A DNA stretch of 10,558 nucleotides from JBBIKU01 sp037445245 (GCA_037445245.1 JBBIKU010000083.1:1-10558), one strand, 5' to 3'. Shown: positions 1 to 8,692, counted from the stretch's first letter. Notes: a model not told the origin generated them from the sequence alone. Program-made: numbers and translations.

Positions 1-2067
1 TGTTCGGGTGTGAACATGCTGGGGGGAACCACCTACCCGCAAATGCTGGGAGTAGCCAGCAGCTTTAAGCCCGAACTGGCTGAAAAAATGACTGCGGCAA
101 TCCGCCAACAACTGCTCGCCATCGGCGCCCGCCAGGGACTTGCGCCGGTGCTGGATGTTGCCCGCGACCCCCGCTGGGGGCGCGTGGAGGAAACCTTCGG
201 CGAAGATCCGTTGCTGGTGAGCCACTTTGGGATGGCGTACATCAAGGGGCTGCAAACCGATAACCTGGCAAACGGGGTCATGGCAACCGGCAAGCACTTT
301 TTTGGGCACAGCATGTCAGAGCGCGGCATGAATTGCGCCCCGGTGCACATGGGAATGCGCGAAGCTTACAATGTCGTTCTGGCGCCTTTCCAGGCTGCGA
401 TTCGCCACGCCGGTCTGGCTTCGATCATGAACGCCTATCCCGAATTAGATGGGGAAGTAGTCGCAGCCTCACGCCGCATTCTCACCGACTTGTTGCGCGG
501 CGAGCTCGGCTTCGACGGGCTGGTCGTGGCGGATTACGAAGCGATCATCATGCTCTACAATTTTCATTTCGTTGCCGCCGACCCGGCGAGCGCGGCGCGC
601 ATGGCGCTGAACGCCGGAATCGATGTCGAATTACCCACGGTTGTATGTTACAGCGATCCGCTCAAGGAGGCGCTTGAAAATGGCGAGGTCGACATGGCGC
701 TGGTCGACACGGCGGTAAAGCGGCACCTGATCAAGAAAATCGAGCTGGGTTTGTTCGAAAACCCCTACGTTGACGAAGGACGGGTTTTGGAGGTGTTCGA
801 AACCTGCGAACAGCGGGCGCTTGCCGCCGAGATCGCCCGCGACAGCGTCGTGCTGCTGAAGAACGACGGGCTTCTTCCGCTCAAGAAGACGATGAACACC
901 CTCGCCGTGATCGGGCCGAACGCCAACAGCGGGCGCAACCAGTTGGGGGGATACTCTTACGCCGCCATGAGCCAGCTCTTGAAATTCCAGGCGCCCGAGA
1001 ACGCTTCGATCCTCGATGTGGACCTCGGGGAGCTGGCGCAGAAAGGCATCCGGGTAACCACGGTGCTGGACGGCATTCGCTCGGCTGCTTCCCCCGACAC
1101 GAAGGTCCTGTTTGCCAGGGGGTGTGACAACCTCAGCAGCGACATTTCGGGATTCGGCGATGCGGTGAAAATTGCCCGCCAGTCCGACGCGGTTGTGCTG
1201 GTTCTGGGAGACTGTTCCGGGCTGGTGCCTGAGTGCACCACGGGCGAAACCAGGGACGCATCCGACCTGAGGCTGCCGGGCATGCAGGAGGACCTCGCCA
1301 GAGCCATCCTGGCAACCGGAAAACCCGTCGTCGTTGTGCTGATCAACGGGCGCCCCTATGCCATCCCCTGGCTGGCGGAGAACGCCGCTGCCATTCTCGA
1401 AGCGTGGCTACCGGGCGAAGAGGGCGGTTCTGCCCTCGCCGATATCCTCTTCGGTGACGCCGTCCCCGGAGGCAAGCTGCCGATCTCTATCCCGCGCTCG
1501 GCGGGGCAAATTCCAGTCTACTACAACACGAAAGTGACCGGGACGAAATCGTACTGGCACGGAGATTACGTCAACGAGAAGGCGACGCCGTTGTATCCTT
1601 TCGGGCACGGGTTGAGTTACACCACCTTCGAGTACAGCGATCTGATCATCGACCGGACGCAGGCGATCACCGGCGAGTGCGTGAACATATCGCTCAACGT
1701 GAAGAACAGCGGGCAGATCAGCGGCGACGAGGTGGTGCAGCTTTACACCCGCGACCCGATCGCCTCCACGCCGCGCCCGGTGATGGAACTCAAGGGCTAC
1801 CAGCGGTTGACCCTGACACCCGGACAGCAGCAGGCGGTCACCTTCCATCTTCCCGTAGATCTGCTCGCCTTTTACGACAACGACCTGAACCTGGTGCTCG
1901 AACCCGGCGCCATCTCGGTGATGGTGGGCAGTTCCTCGGAAGATATCCGCCTGCGCGGCGAGTTCGAGATCATCGGAGAAGACAAGATCGCCGTGAAGGA
2001 ACGCTTGTTCTTCTGCCCGGTGAGCGTCAAAGAACCGCAAGACCAATCTTTGCGGGCTGTGTGGTAA
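1..2067 (+). CDS. Glycoside hydrolase family 3 enzyme, likely beta-xylosidase/beta-glucosidase (5' partial)
   Basis: The frame is open from base 1, so the N-terminus (roughly 95 residues by family comparison) lies outside the window; the GTG at 10 is internal. Residues are numbered from that GTG. The GH3 N-terminal barrel shows APVLDVARDPRWGRVEETFGEDP (split as APVLDVARDPRW and GRVEETFGEDP) and GKHFFGHS. The expected nucleophile is Asp175 in VVADYEAI (532-534), followed by GIDVELP. The C-terminal alpha/beta domain begins near DSVVLLKNDGLLPL; Glu413 in TTGETRD (1246-1248) is the best acid/base candidate. PFGHGLSYT (about 529-537) leads into a fibronectin III-like domain with VVQLY and ELKGYQR. 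The IDVELP type resembles, from memory, Thermotoga GH3 beta-xylosidases, and the xylulokinase 68 bases downstream supports action on xylo-oligosaccharides. Substrate is not settled: beta-glucosidase or arabinosidase activity is possible. Whether it is secreted cannot be seen. The stop is TAA at 2065-2067. Confidence 0.93.
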   Translation, partial: CSGVNMLGGTTYPQMLGVASSFKPELAEKMTAAIRQQLLAIGARQGLAPVLDVARDPRWGRVEETFGEDPLLVSHFGMAYIKGLQTDNLANGVMATGKHFFGHSMSERGMNCAPVHMGMREAYNVVLAPFQAAIRHAGLASIMNAYPELDGEVVAASRRILTDLLRGELGFDGLVVADYEAIIMLYNFHFVAADPASAARMALNAGIDVELPTVVCYSDPLKEALENGEVDMALVDTAVKRHLIKKIELGLFENPYVDEGRVLEVFETCEQRALAAEIARDSVVLLKNDGLLPLKKTMNTLAVIGPNANSGRNQLGGYSYAAMSQLLKFQAPENASILDVDLGELAQKGIRVTTVLDGIRSAASPDTKVLFARGCDNLSSDISGFGDAVKIARQSDAVVLVLGDCSGLVPECTTGETRDASDLRLPGMQEDLARAILATGKPVVVVLINGRPYAIPWLAENAAAILEAWLPGEEGGSALADILFGDAVPGGKLPISIPRSAGQIPVYYNTKVTGTKSYWHGDYVNEKATPLYPFGHGLSYTTFEYSDLIIDRTQAITGECVNISLNVKNSGQISGDEVVQLYTRDPIASTPRPVMELKGYQRLTLTPGQQQAVTFHLPVDLLAFYDNDLNLVLEPGAISVMVGSSSEDIRLRGEFEIIGEDKIAVKERLFFCPVSVKEPQDQSLRAVW

Positions 2068-2068
2068 A

Positions 2069-2098
2069 ATGATCATACCGTTCGCCGGTCTCGATCAT
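2069..2098. repeat. 30-bp interrupted inverted repeat between GH3 gene and xylB
   Basis: ATGATC (2069-2074) is mirrored by GATCAT (2093-2098), and inside these ACCG (2077-2080) is mirrored by CGGT (2086-2089) around the loop TTCGC. The two arms share nearly one centre (about 2083). It starts just after the GH3 stop codon. It has no following T-run, so it is not a standard terminator. It could be an RNA hairpin between the two cistrons or an operator. Function is unknown. Confidence 0.4.
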
Positions 2099-2124
2099 CG
2101 TTGCGGTGTAATGAGCCGCCTGAC

Positions 2125-2130
2125 AAGGAG
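2125..2130 (+). promoter_or_regulatory. Ribosome binding site of xylB
   Basis: AAGGAG lies five bases before the ATG at 2136 and fixes that codon as the xylB start. Confidence 0.75.
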
Positions 2131-2135
2131 AAGCG

Positions 2136-3726
<1,591 letters not shown>

Positions 3727-3733
3727 ATGTTAG

Positions 3734-3820
3734 CGGAGAGGGTGGGATTCGAACCCACGGTGACCCGAAAGCCACAACGGTTTTCGAGACCGCCCCGATC
3801 AACCACTCCGGCACCTCTCC
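3734..3820 (-). tRNA. tRNA-Ser (anticodon CGA)
   Basis: The reverse strand folds as a class II tRNA of 87 bases. Acceptor stem GGAGAGG (3820-3814) pairs with CCTCTCC (3741-3735), followed by discriminator G at 3734. The anticodon stem GCGGT/ACCGT encloses the loop CTCGAAA, with anticodon CGA at 3786-3784, reading UCG serine codons. A long variable arm and a T arm (GTGGG TTCGAAT CCCAC) follow. CCA is not encoded (CTA follows), so it must be added by a nucleotidyltransferase. The 3' end is 7 bases from the convergent xylB stop. It lies downstream of and co-directional with the two RNase genes. Confidence 0.96.
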
Positions 3821-3835
3821 GTGAAAAGCGGCTTT

Positions 3836-3841
3836 ATTATA
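3836..3841 (-). promoter_or_regulatory. -10 element for tRNA-Ser
   Basis: The reverse strand reads TATAAT immediately after the TGA stop of the metallo-beta-lactamase gene, 15 bases before the tRNA 5' end. This fits a start near 3829 and a short 5' leader. No good -35 hexamer is visible at 16-18 bases (TACGAA at 17). Confidence 0.5.
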
Positions 3842-5248
3842 TCAGAGGACGTCCCAGATTCGTATGTCTTCGCCAGGATCAGGGTAGCGGATCGGGCAGT
3901 CGTGCTGCTGGCGCAGTTGCTCGTACAGCACCCCAGCCGCGCGTGGCTCGCCGTGCACCAGCATAATTCCTCTCAGCGAACGGCGGCTGGCGGCGGCGTA
4001 TTTCAACAGCATGCCCTGGTCGGCGTGCGCCGAAAAACCGCCGATCGTCGCCACCTCCGCCTTGCGGGTAAATTCCTCGCCGAAAATACGCAGGCGCGGC
4101 TCACGATCCGCCAGCCGCCGCCCCAGCGTGTGCGGCGCCTGCCACGAGACGATCACCACAGTGTTGCGCCGATCTTCGATCGTGTTGCGAAGGTGGTGCA
4201 GAATGCGCCCGCTCTCCGCCATGCCCGAAGCGGAAATGATCACCATCGGCTGGTGGATGTCGTTCAGCTTTTTTGACTCTTCAACCGATTCAATGTAAGT
4301 CAGCCCATCAAAGCTCAACGCCGGGTGCCTGCCGCTGCGTTCAAACTGGCGCGTCTCGTCGTCGAAATATTCCGGAAAGCGGCGGAAGATGTGCGTGGCG
4401 TTGACCGCCAGCGGGCTGTCGACGTACACCGGCACCGCCGGCAGCTCACCGCCGCTGATCATGCGGTTGAGCGAGTAAACCAGTTCTTGGGTGCGCCCTA
4501 CGGCGAAAGCGGGGATGATCGCCTTGCCGCCGCGCTGGAAGGTGCGTCTGAGCACATCCCGCAGCTCAACGTAAGCCTGCTGCGGGTCGCGATGCGGTTT
4601 ATCTCCGTAGGTGCTTTCCATAATCAGGTAATCGACGCTTTCGGGCATCACCGGGTCGGGCAGCAGCGGCAGGTTGTAACACCCGATGTCGCCCGAAAAC
4701 CATAGCCGGAAACGCCGCCCCTTTTCCTCGACATCCAGCGCCACCCCGGCTGAGCCGAGAATGTGCCCGGCGTCGAACAGGCGGGCAGTGACGCCGGCAA
4801 CCGGTTCGAACGGCTCGCCGTAATTCTGCCCGCGCAGCAACGGCTTGACCGCCTCAGCGTCACCAACGGTATAGAGCGGCTGCAACGCCGGTTCGCCACG
4901 CCGCTGGCGCTTGCGGTTGAGATACTCGATATCGGCTTCCTGGATGTGCCCCGAATCGCGCAGCATCAAATCTGCTAGTTCGGCACTGGCACGCGTACAG
5001 TGGATGACCCCGTCAAAGCCCTGCTTGACTAAGTTGGGCAAATTGCCACTGTGGTCGATGTGGGCGTGCGAGAGGATCACCGCCTCGACCTCCGCAGGGT
5101 GAAAGGCAAAATTGAGATTGCGGGCGTACGTTTCTTTGCGTCTGCCTTGGAACAACCCGCATTCCAGCAGCAGACGGCTGTTGTTCACCTCCAATAGAAA
5201 TTGTGAACCGGTTACGGTGCGGGCGGCACCGTGAAAATGAATGATCAT
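3842..5248 (-). CDS. Beta-CASP metallo-beta-lactamase ribonuclease (CPSF73/Ysh1-like, COG1236 type)
   Basis: A 468-residue two-metal ribonuclease-like protein, presumably cytoplasmic. Metal-binding motifs are in order: SHAHIDHSG with His61, His63, Asp65 and His66; GHILGSA with His162; SGDIG with Asp187; GGFSAHAD with His408. ESTYGD (211-216) follows motif 4. The beta-CASP insert runs about 245-370 and includes PAFAVGRTQEL and ISASGMAESGRILHHL, and the RNA-specificity region is at the C-terminus. The family includes archaeal and eukaryotic cleavage factors and bacterial endoribonucleases such as Thermus TTHA0252; the RNA target here is unknown. The ATG at 5248 overlaps the rnd stop as ATGA, with GGAGG upstream inside rnd, so translation is probably coupled. 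All ligands are present, so it should be active. Confidence 0.93.
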   Translation of the reverse strand: MIIHFHGAARTVTGSQFLLEVNNSRLLLECGLFQGRRKETYARNLNFAFHPAEVEAVILSHAHIDHSGNLPNLVKQGFDGVIHCTRASAELADLMLRDSGHIQEADIEYLNRKRQRRGEPALQPLYTVGDAEAVKPLLRGQNYGEPFEPVAGVTARLFDAGHILGSAGVALDVEEKGRRFRLWFSGDIGCYNLPLLPDPVMPESVDYLIMESTYGDKPHRDPQQAYVELRDVLRRTFQRGGKAIIPAFAVGRTQELVYSLNRMISGGELPAVPVYVDSPLAVNATHIFRRFPEYFDDETRQFERSGRHPALSFDGLTYIESVEESKKLNDIHQPMVIISASGMAESGRILHHLRNTIEDRRNTVVIVSWQAPHTLGRRLADREPRLRIFGEEFTRKAEVATIGGFSAHADQGMLLKYAAASRRSLRGIMLVHGEPRAAGVLYEQLRQQHDCPIRYPDPGEDIRIWDVL

Positions 5249-6387
5249 CCCGCCTCCACCTTCTTGAGCACGCCCACGATCTGTTCGCCGAAACGCTGAA
5301 AGCGCCAGGGCAAATCGCGCATCATCTCGCCCAGTTCCGCCGGGCTGCGCGGGTTTCCGCCAGCGATCGTCTCGAGCACGTCTTTGGGCAGCACCACATC
5401 CGAGGGCGCGCCCAGCTCCTCGCCGACTTTTTTGCGCCAGTTACGCAGCGCCTCCAAGCGCTGCAGGTAAGCATCTGAGGGACGGGCGTGCCGGCTGCGG
5501 TGGAGCGGGGCGAGTGCGGGTGCCTGCTGCACAATTTTCAGCAGTTCCCTGCCATGCCGCTGGAGAAGCCGCTTGTTCATCCCCTCGATCTGTTTCAATT
5601 GCGTCACATCCTGCGGCATGGTCTGGGCAATTTTCACCAGCAGGTCATTCCCCAGCACTTTGAAGGGCGGCAGATTGGCGTGCTGCGCCTGTTGTTGGCG
5701 GTATTCGCACAATTGTTGCAGCAGAGCGGTTTGCTGCGGGTCGAGGTCGTTGCCGCCCACCGTTCGCCAGCATTGCTTGACCGAACCGTTGTTAGCGGGG
5801 ACACGGATGGCACCCAGGCGCACAAAATCTTCCTGCGCCAGTTCCCAGCGTCCGGCTTGTTTCAAGTCAGCTTCGAGCGAATGGCGCAGCGGGATCAGGT
5901 AATAAGTATCCAGGCGGGCATACGCCTGTAAATGACTCGGCAGCGGGCGCTGGCTCCAATTGGCACGCTGGTAGCGTTTATCCAACCGAACACCAAAAGC
6001 CGCTTCCAACAGCGCTGAAAGCCCAACCGCCTCACATCCGAGCGTGCGCCCGGCGATCATGGTGTCGAAGAGGTTATCGAATGCGAAACCGAAGTCGCGC
6101 TTGAGGCAGATGATATCGTATTCGGCGGCGTGGAATACTTTCTCGATCTCCGGCGCGGCGAACAGCGCTGCCAGCGGAGTCAGATCACCCAAATTAAGCG
6201 GGTCGACCAGATAATCGCGCTCGCCCGTCGAGAATTGGATCAGGCACACCTGCTCTTGATAGGCGAACAAACTGTTGGATTCGGTATCCACCGACAGCAC
6301 CTTGCAACCGAGCAGATCGTCCACCATCCGCTGCAGGCTGGCTGGCTGGTCGATCCACAGCGGCGGCTTGGTAGGGGGCAGGATCAT
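5245..6387 (-). CDS. rnd: Ribonuclease D (DEDDy 3'-5' exonuclease with two HRDC domains)
   Basis: A 380-residue 3'-5' exoribonuclease that in characterised bacteria trims tRNA precursors and other small RNAs. DEDDy motifs are complete: Asp34 and Glu36 in SVDTES, Asp91 in FHAAEYDIICLK, and Tyr156 with Asp160 in YARLD. Two helical HRDC-like modules follow, about 219-290 (TALLQQLCEYRQQQA, PPFKVLGNDLLVKIA) and 306-378 (LEALRNWRKKVGEELG). Length and order match E. coli RNase D (375 residues). The ATG at 6387 has no Shine-Dalgarno sequence (ACAACC precedes it), but TATAAT sits only 7 bases upstream, suggesting a leaderless mRNA. The gene is the first of the block reading into the beta-CASP RNase and the tRNA-Ser gene, and it is divergent from the response regulator. 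Confidence 0.95.
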   Translation of the reverse strand: MILPPTKPPLWIDQPASLQRMVDDLLGCKVLSVDTESNSLFAYQEQVCLIQFSTGERDYLVDPLNLGDLTPLAALFAAPEIEKVFHAAEYDIICLKRDFGFAFDNLFDTMIAGRTLGCEAVGLSALLEAAFGVRLDKRYQRANWSQRPLPSHLQAYARLDTYYLIPLRHSLEADLKQAGRWELAQEDFVRLGAIRVPANNGSVKQCWRTVGGNDLDPQQTALLQQLCEYRQQQAQHANLPPFKVLGNDLLVKIAQTMPQDVTQLKQIEGMNKRLLQRHGRELLKIVQQAPALAPLHRSRHARPSDAYLQRLEALRNWRKKVGEELGAPSDVVLPKDVLETIAGGNPRSPAELGEMMRDLPWRFQRFGEQIVGVLKKVEAG

Positions 6388-6394
6388 GGTTGTG

Positions 6395-6400
6395 ATTATA
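6395..6400 (-). promoter_or_regulatory. -10 element of rnd, possibly giving a leaderless mRNA
   Basis: The reverse strand reads TATAAT followed by seven bases and then the rnd ATG. A normal start point 6-7 bases after the -10 would fall on or next to the A of ATG. No convincing -35 hexamer is seen at 16-18 bases. Confidence 0.5.
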
Positions 6401-6445
6401 ACGTAAAATCCGCAGCAATCTGGTCACGTCCATCTTCGTTAAATG

Positions 6446-6451
6446 TATAAT
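6446..6451 (+). promoter_or_regulatory. Candidate -10 element upstream of the response regulator
   Basis: A perfect TATAAT preceded by TG. It would give a 5' leader of about 100 bases containing the small hairpin at 6480-6493. The hexamer CGTTAA occurs on both sides, at 6437 and 6457, exactly 20 bases apart. No clear -35 hexamer is present. Confidence 0.4.
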
Positions 6452-6479
6452 GAAGGCGTTAACAAGGCTGGAAAACCAC

Positions 6480-6493
6480 TGTCGTTTGCGACA
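6480..6493. repeat. Perfect small inverted repeat in the regulator upstream region
   Basis: TGTCG, loop TTTG, CGACA. It lies 69 bases before the regulator ATG. It may be an operator half-site pair or an RNA hairpin. A T-rich stretch (ATTTTCTT) follows, but the stem is too short for a confident terminator. Confidence 0.35.
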
Positions 6494-6518
6494 CGATTTT
6501 CTTACCCGCCTGGGCTGG

Positions 6519-6547
6519 TTGATCGAAAGGGTGAGGTAGGGTATCAT
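6519..6547 (+). promoter_or_regulatory. Sigma-70-like promoter close to the response regulator start
   Basis: TTGATC (6519-6524), a 17-base spacer, then TATCAT (6542-6547), so 4/6 and 5/6 matches with ideal spacing. The predicted start near 6554 falls inside the Shine-Dalgarno sequence at 6552-6557, which argues against simple use and makes the upstream TATAAT a competing choice. Confidence 0.4.
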
Positions 6548-6551
6548 GGAC

Positions 6552-6557
6552 AGGAGG
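6552..6557 (+). promoter_or_regulatory. Ribosome binding site of the response regulator
   Basis: AGGAGG lies four bases before the ATG at 6562 and defines the start. Confidence 0.7.
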
Positions 6558-6561
6558 GCTA

Positions 6562-7239
6562 ATGAACGAACGTATTTTGATAATCGAAGACGACGAGGCG
6601 ATCTGTAACATATTACGTCGCGCCCTGACCTACGACGGCTACCAGGCAGAGATCGCCCTGGATGGCGAGACCGGCTTGGTTTCGGCGCGCAATCAAAGCC
6701 CCGATTTGGTGATTCTGGACTGGATGCTGCCCGGCATGGACGGGCTGGAAGTTTGCCAGCGGTTGCGTAACATGGGTGAGATTCCCATCCTCATCCTCAC
6801 TGCCAAAGACGCCTTGCAAGACCGTGTGCAGGGCTTGGACGCCGGAGCGGATGATTACATGGTCAAACCCTTCGAGCTGGATGAGCTGCTGGCGCGGTTG
6901 CGGGCGCTGCTGCGGCGCACCAAGCAGGACCGCGCCACAGTGTTGACCTTTCACGACCTGGTGCTGGATACCTCCACCCGCCAAGCGATTCGTAGTGGGC
7001 GCGTCATCTCGCTGACAGCAAAGGAGTACGCCCTGCTCGAATTATTCATGCGGCACCCCCGCCAGGTTCTGACGCGCGAGATGATCTTCGACCAGGTTTG
7101 GAGTTACGATTTCGGTGGCGAGAGCAACGTCCTGGATGTCTACATTCGCTACTTGCGGCAAAAGCTGGAAGGCGAGGGAGAATTGCGTCTGATCCACACC
7201 GTGCGCGGCGTGGGTTACGCGCTCCGCGAGAGCCCCTAA
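6562..7239 (+). CDS. Two-component response regulator, OmpR/PhoB family
   Basis: A 225-residue DNA-binding transcription regulator. The receiver domain (about 4-115) has the acidic pocket EDD (9-11), phospho-acceptor Asp53 in LVILDWMLPGMDG, switch Thr80 in ILTAKD and Lys102 in MVKPFE, so all key residues are present. The winged-helix domain (about 128-222) has SLTAKEYALLELFMRHP, LTREMIFDQVW, and the recognition-helix and wing motif SNVLDVYIRYLRQKL with HTVRGVGYAL. It is transcribed with the histidine kinase that follows. Its targets are unknown; plausible ones are its own promoter and the downstream propeller gene. It cannot be assigned to a named system from sequence alone. Confidence 0.95.
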   Translation: MNERILIIEDDEAICNILRRALTYDGYQAEIALDGETGLVSARNQSPDLVILDWMLPGMDGLEVCQRLRNMGEIPILILTAKDALQDRVQGLDAGADDYMVKPFELDELLARLRALLRRTKQDRATVLTFHDLVLDTSTRQAIRSGRVISLTAKEYALLELFMRHPRQVLTREMIFDQVWSYDFGGESNVLDVYIRYLRQKLEGEGELRLIHTVRGVGYALRESP

Positions 7240-7320
7240 CATGCCGCTGCGGCTGCCACGGTCGTACCCGAGGTCGGCAACCCCGGCTAAAGAAAACCCA
7301 TAACATGTCGCTGCGGTTGC
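7233..7320 (+). repeat. Imperfect 24-base direct repeat at the kinase start, offset 64 bases
   Basis: The 24 bases from 7233 (containing TAACATGCCGCTGCGG) and those from 7297 (containing TAACATGTCGCTGCGG) match at 21 positions. The first copy covers the regulator stop and mini-ORF start; the second covers the mini-ORF stop and kinase start. An offset of 64 is not a multiple of three, so the copies are in different frames. Confidence 0.7.
7241..7303 (+). CDS. 20-codon mini-ORF linking regulator and kinase genes (possible coupling ORF)
   Basis: An ATG one base after the regulator TAA opens a 20-codon frame beginning MPLRLPRSYP. It ends in TAA at 7301-7303, one base before the kinase ATG. Both junctions read TAACATG. 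The first residues MPLRL resemble the kinase start MSLRL because the surrounding DNA is an imperfect repeat. Neither ATG has a good Shine-Dalgarno sequence, so stop-restart coupling of regulator, mini-ORF and kinase is a reasonable reading. The alternative is a chance open frame left by a 64-base duplication. No known peptide family is recognised. Confidence 0.3.
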   Translation: MPLRLPRSYPRSATPAKENP

Positions 7321-8672
7321 GTCTGACACTGCTATACATCATCCTGCTAGGTGGGACGCTGCTGCTAATCGGCGCCCTAGTGTACGGGCTGTTCAGCGTG
7401 ATCTTACTCGACCAGGTCGACACAGCGCTGAGCGACGCAGCCGAACATATCATCAACCATCTCCAGATCAATTTCAACTACCAGTTCGATCCCCGCAGCC
7501 TGGCAAACTACCTGCCAGCCGAGAACCTGATTTTCCAACTGTGGGGCAACGACCGCAGGCTGCAACTGGCGCGCCCGCCCACCCACACCGAGCCGCTGGA
7601 TGAGATCGGGCGCTGGGCGACTGAACCAGTCTTCCGATCCAGCCCGAGCGGCGGAAAACTGCTGCGGGTCTTGAGCGTGCCGCTGGTCTCGGGGCGCGGA
7701 CCGGCGGGATTGTTGCAGGTTGGCATCGACATCAGCCTGGTCGATCTCGCCCGGCGCGCCCTGGCTTCGGCGCTGGCGCTGTTCACTCTGCTTTCGGTGT
7801 TCCTCTCCGGTCTGGCGGCGTGGTTGGTGACTGGGCAGGCACTGGCACCGCTCGAGAACGTGACCCGCATCGCCGCTCAGATCACCAGCACCTCCGATCT
7901 TCAACGCCGTATCCCCACCCGCAAGGTCCGCCAGGATGAAATCGGCCACCTGATCCACGCCTTCAACCAAACCCTGGAACAGCTCGAAAAGCTGTTCAAC
8001 ACCCAACGCCGTTTTCTCACCGATGTTAGCCATGAGCTGCGCACGCCGTTGACAGTTATCAAGGGCAATATCAGCCTGCTGCGCCGCCAGAAGATGCTCG
8101 ACGAGGAATCGCTCGCCAGCATCGAAGCGGAAGTCGACCGGCTGACGCGCATGGTCGGCGACCTGCTGTTGCTCGGTCAGATCGAATCGGGGCAAATGCC
8201 ACTCAACATGGATCGGGTCGAACTGGATACGGTGCTGCTGGAGGTCTTTCAGCAAATGCGCATGCTGGCAGGCGAGCGGCTGCACCTGCGCCTGGCAGAG
8301 ATCGACCAGGTTCAGGTAACCGGCGACCGAGACCGTTTGAAACAGGTTTTTCTCAATCTGGTGGGCAATGCCGTGCAATACACCCCGCCAGGCGGGATGG
8401 TTACCCTGGCGCTGCGCAAAGTCGGCGAGCAGGCGCAGCTAACCGTCAGCGACACCGGCGCCGGCATCCCCGCCGAAGACTTGCCGCACATTTTCGAGCG
8501 CTTCTATCGGGGGGAAAAATCGCGCAAACGGCGTCACAGCGGCGGCTTTGGGCTCGGACTGGCGATTGCCTATTACATCGTGCGCAGCCACGGCGGTACA
8601 ATCGAGGTATCCTCCCAGGAGAGTGAGGGGACGACTTTCTGCGTGTGGCTACCGTTGCAGCCAGCCGTCTGA
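7305..8672 (+). CDS. Sensor histidine kinase with HAMP domain
   Basis: A 455-residue membrane kinase, the partner of the preceding regulator. Transmembrane helix 1 is about 7-35 and helix 2 about 152-175; they frame an extracytoplasmic domain of about 115 residues with no recognised ligand fold. HAMP spans about 176-230 (ALAPLENVTRIAAQI, DEIGHLIHAFNQ). HisKA has His243 in FLTDVSHELRTPLTVIKGN. The ATPase domain has the N box NLVGNAVQYT (Asn351, Asn355), G1 DTGAGI (Asp383), F box FERFYRG and G2 GFGLGLA, all intact. The frame is open upstream to 7098 inside the regulator, but the ATG at 7305 immediately precedes the hydrophobic N-terminus, so it is preferred. No strong Shine-Dalgarno sequence is present; coupling from the upstream stop is likely. 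The signal sensed is unknown. Confidence 0.95.
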   Translation: MSLRLRLTLLYIILLGGTLLLIGALVYGLFSVILLDQVDTALSDAAEHIINHLQINFNYQFDPRSLANYLPAENLIFQLWGNDRRLQLARPPTHTEPLDEIGRWATEPVFRSSPSGGKLLRVLSVPLVSGRGPAGLLQVGIDISLVDLARRALASALALFTLLSVFLSGLAAWLVTGQALAPLENVTRIAAQITSTSDLQRRIPTRKVRQDEIGHLIHAFNQTLEQLEKLFNTQRRFLTDVSHELRTPLTVIKGNISLLRRQKMLDEESLASIEAEVDRLTRMVGDLLLLGQIESGQMPLNMDRVELDTVLLEVFQQMRMLAGERLHLRLAEIDQVQVTGDRDRLKQVFLNLVGNAVQYTPPGGMVTLALRKVGEQAQLTVSDTGAGIPAEDLPHIFERFYRGEKSRKRRHSGGFGLGLAIAYYIVRSHGGTIEVSSQESEGTTFCVWLPLQPAV

Positions 8673-8676
8673 TGTG

Positions 8677-8692
8677 TCAATTGGGTGATTGA
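8677..8692. repeat. Small inverted repeat overlapping the propeller gene promoter
   Basis: TCAAT (8677-8681) and ATTGA (8688-8692) around six bases. It starts five bases after the kinase stop and reaches into the candidate -35. GTGTC also occurs twice, at 8674 and 8698. This may be an operator, but the arms are short. Confidence 0.25.

Noticed and set aside
1408..2076. 222-codon minus-strand frame over the end of the GH3 gene
   Set aside because: It is a shadow of the GH3 C-terminal and fibronectin III-like domains and has no recognisable motif or ribosome site.
3727..3966. Plus-strand ORF starting LAERVGFEPTVTRKPQRF
   Set aside because: This is the familiar false protein read from the antisense of a tRNA-Ser gene; the tRNA fold on the minus strand explains the sequence.
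6480..6500. Possible terminator in front of the response regulator
   Set aside because: The stem is only 5 bp and the T-rich stretch is interrupted, so it is kept as a small inverted repeat only.
7098..7304. 69-codon upstream extension of the histidine kinase
   Set aside because: It overlaps the winged-helix domain of the regulator in another frame, is rich in Arg, and lies before the natural hydrophobic N-terminus at 7305.
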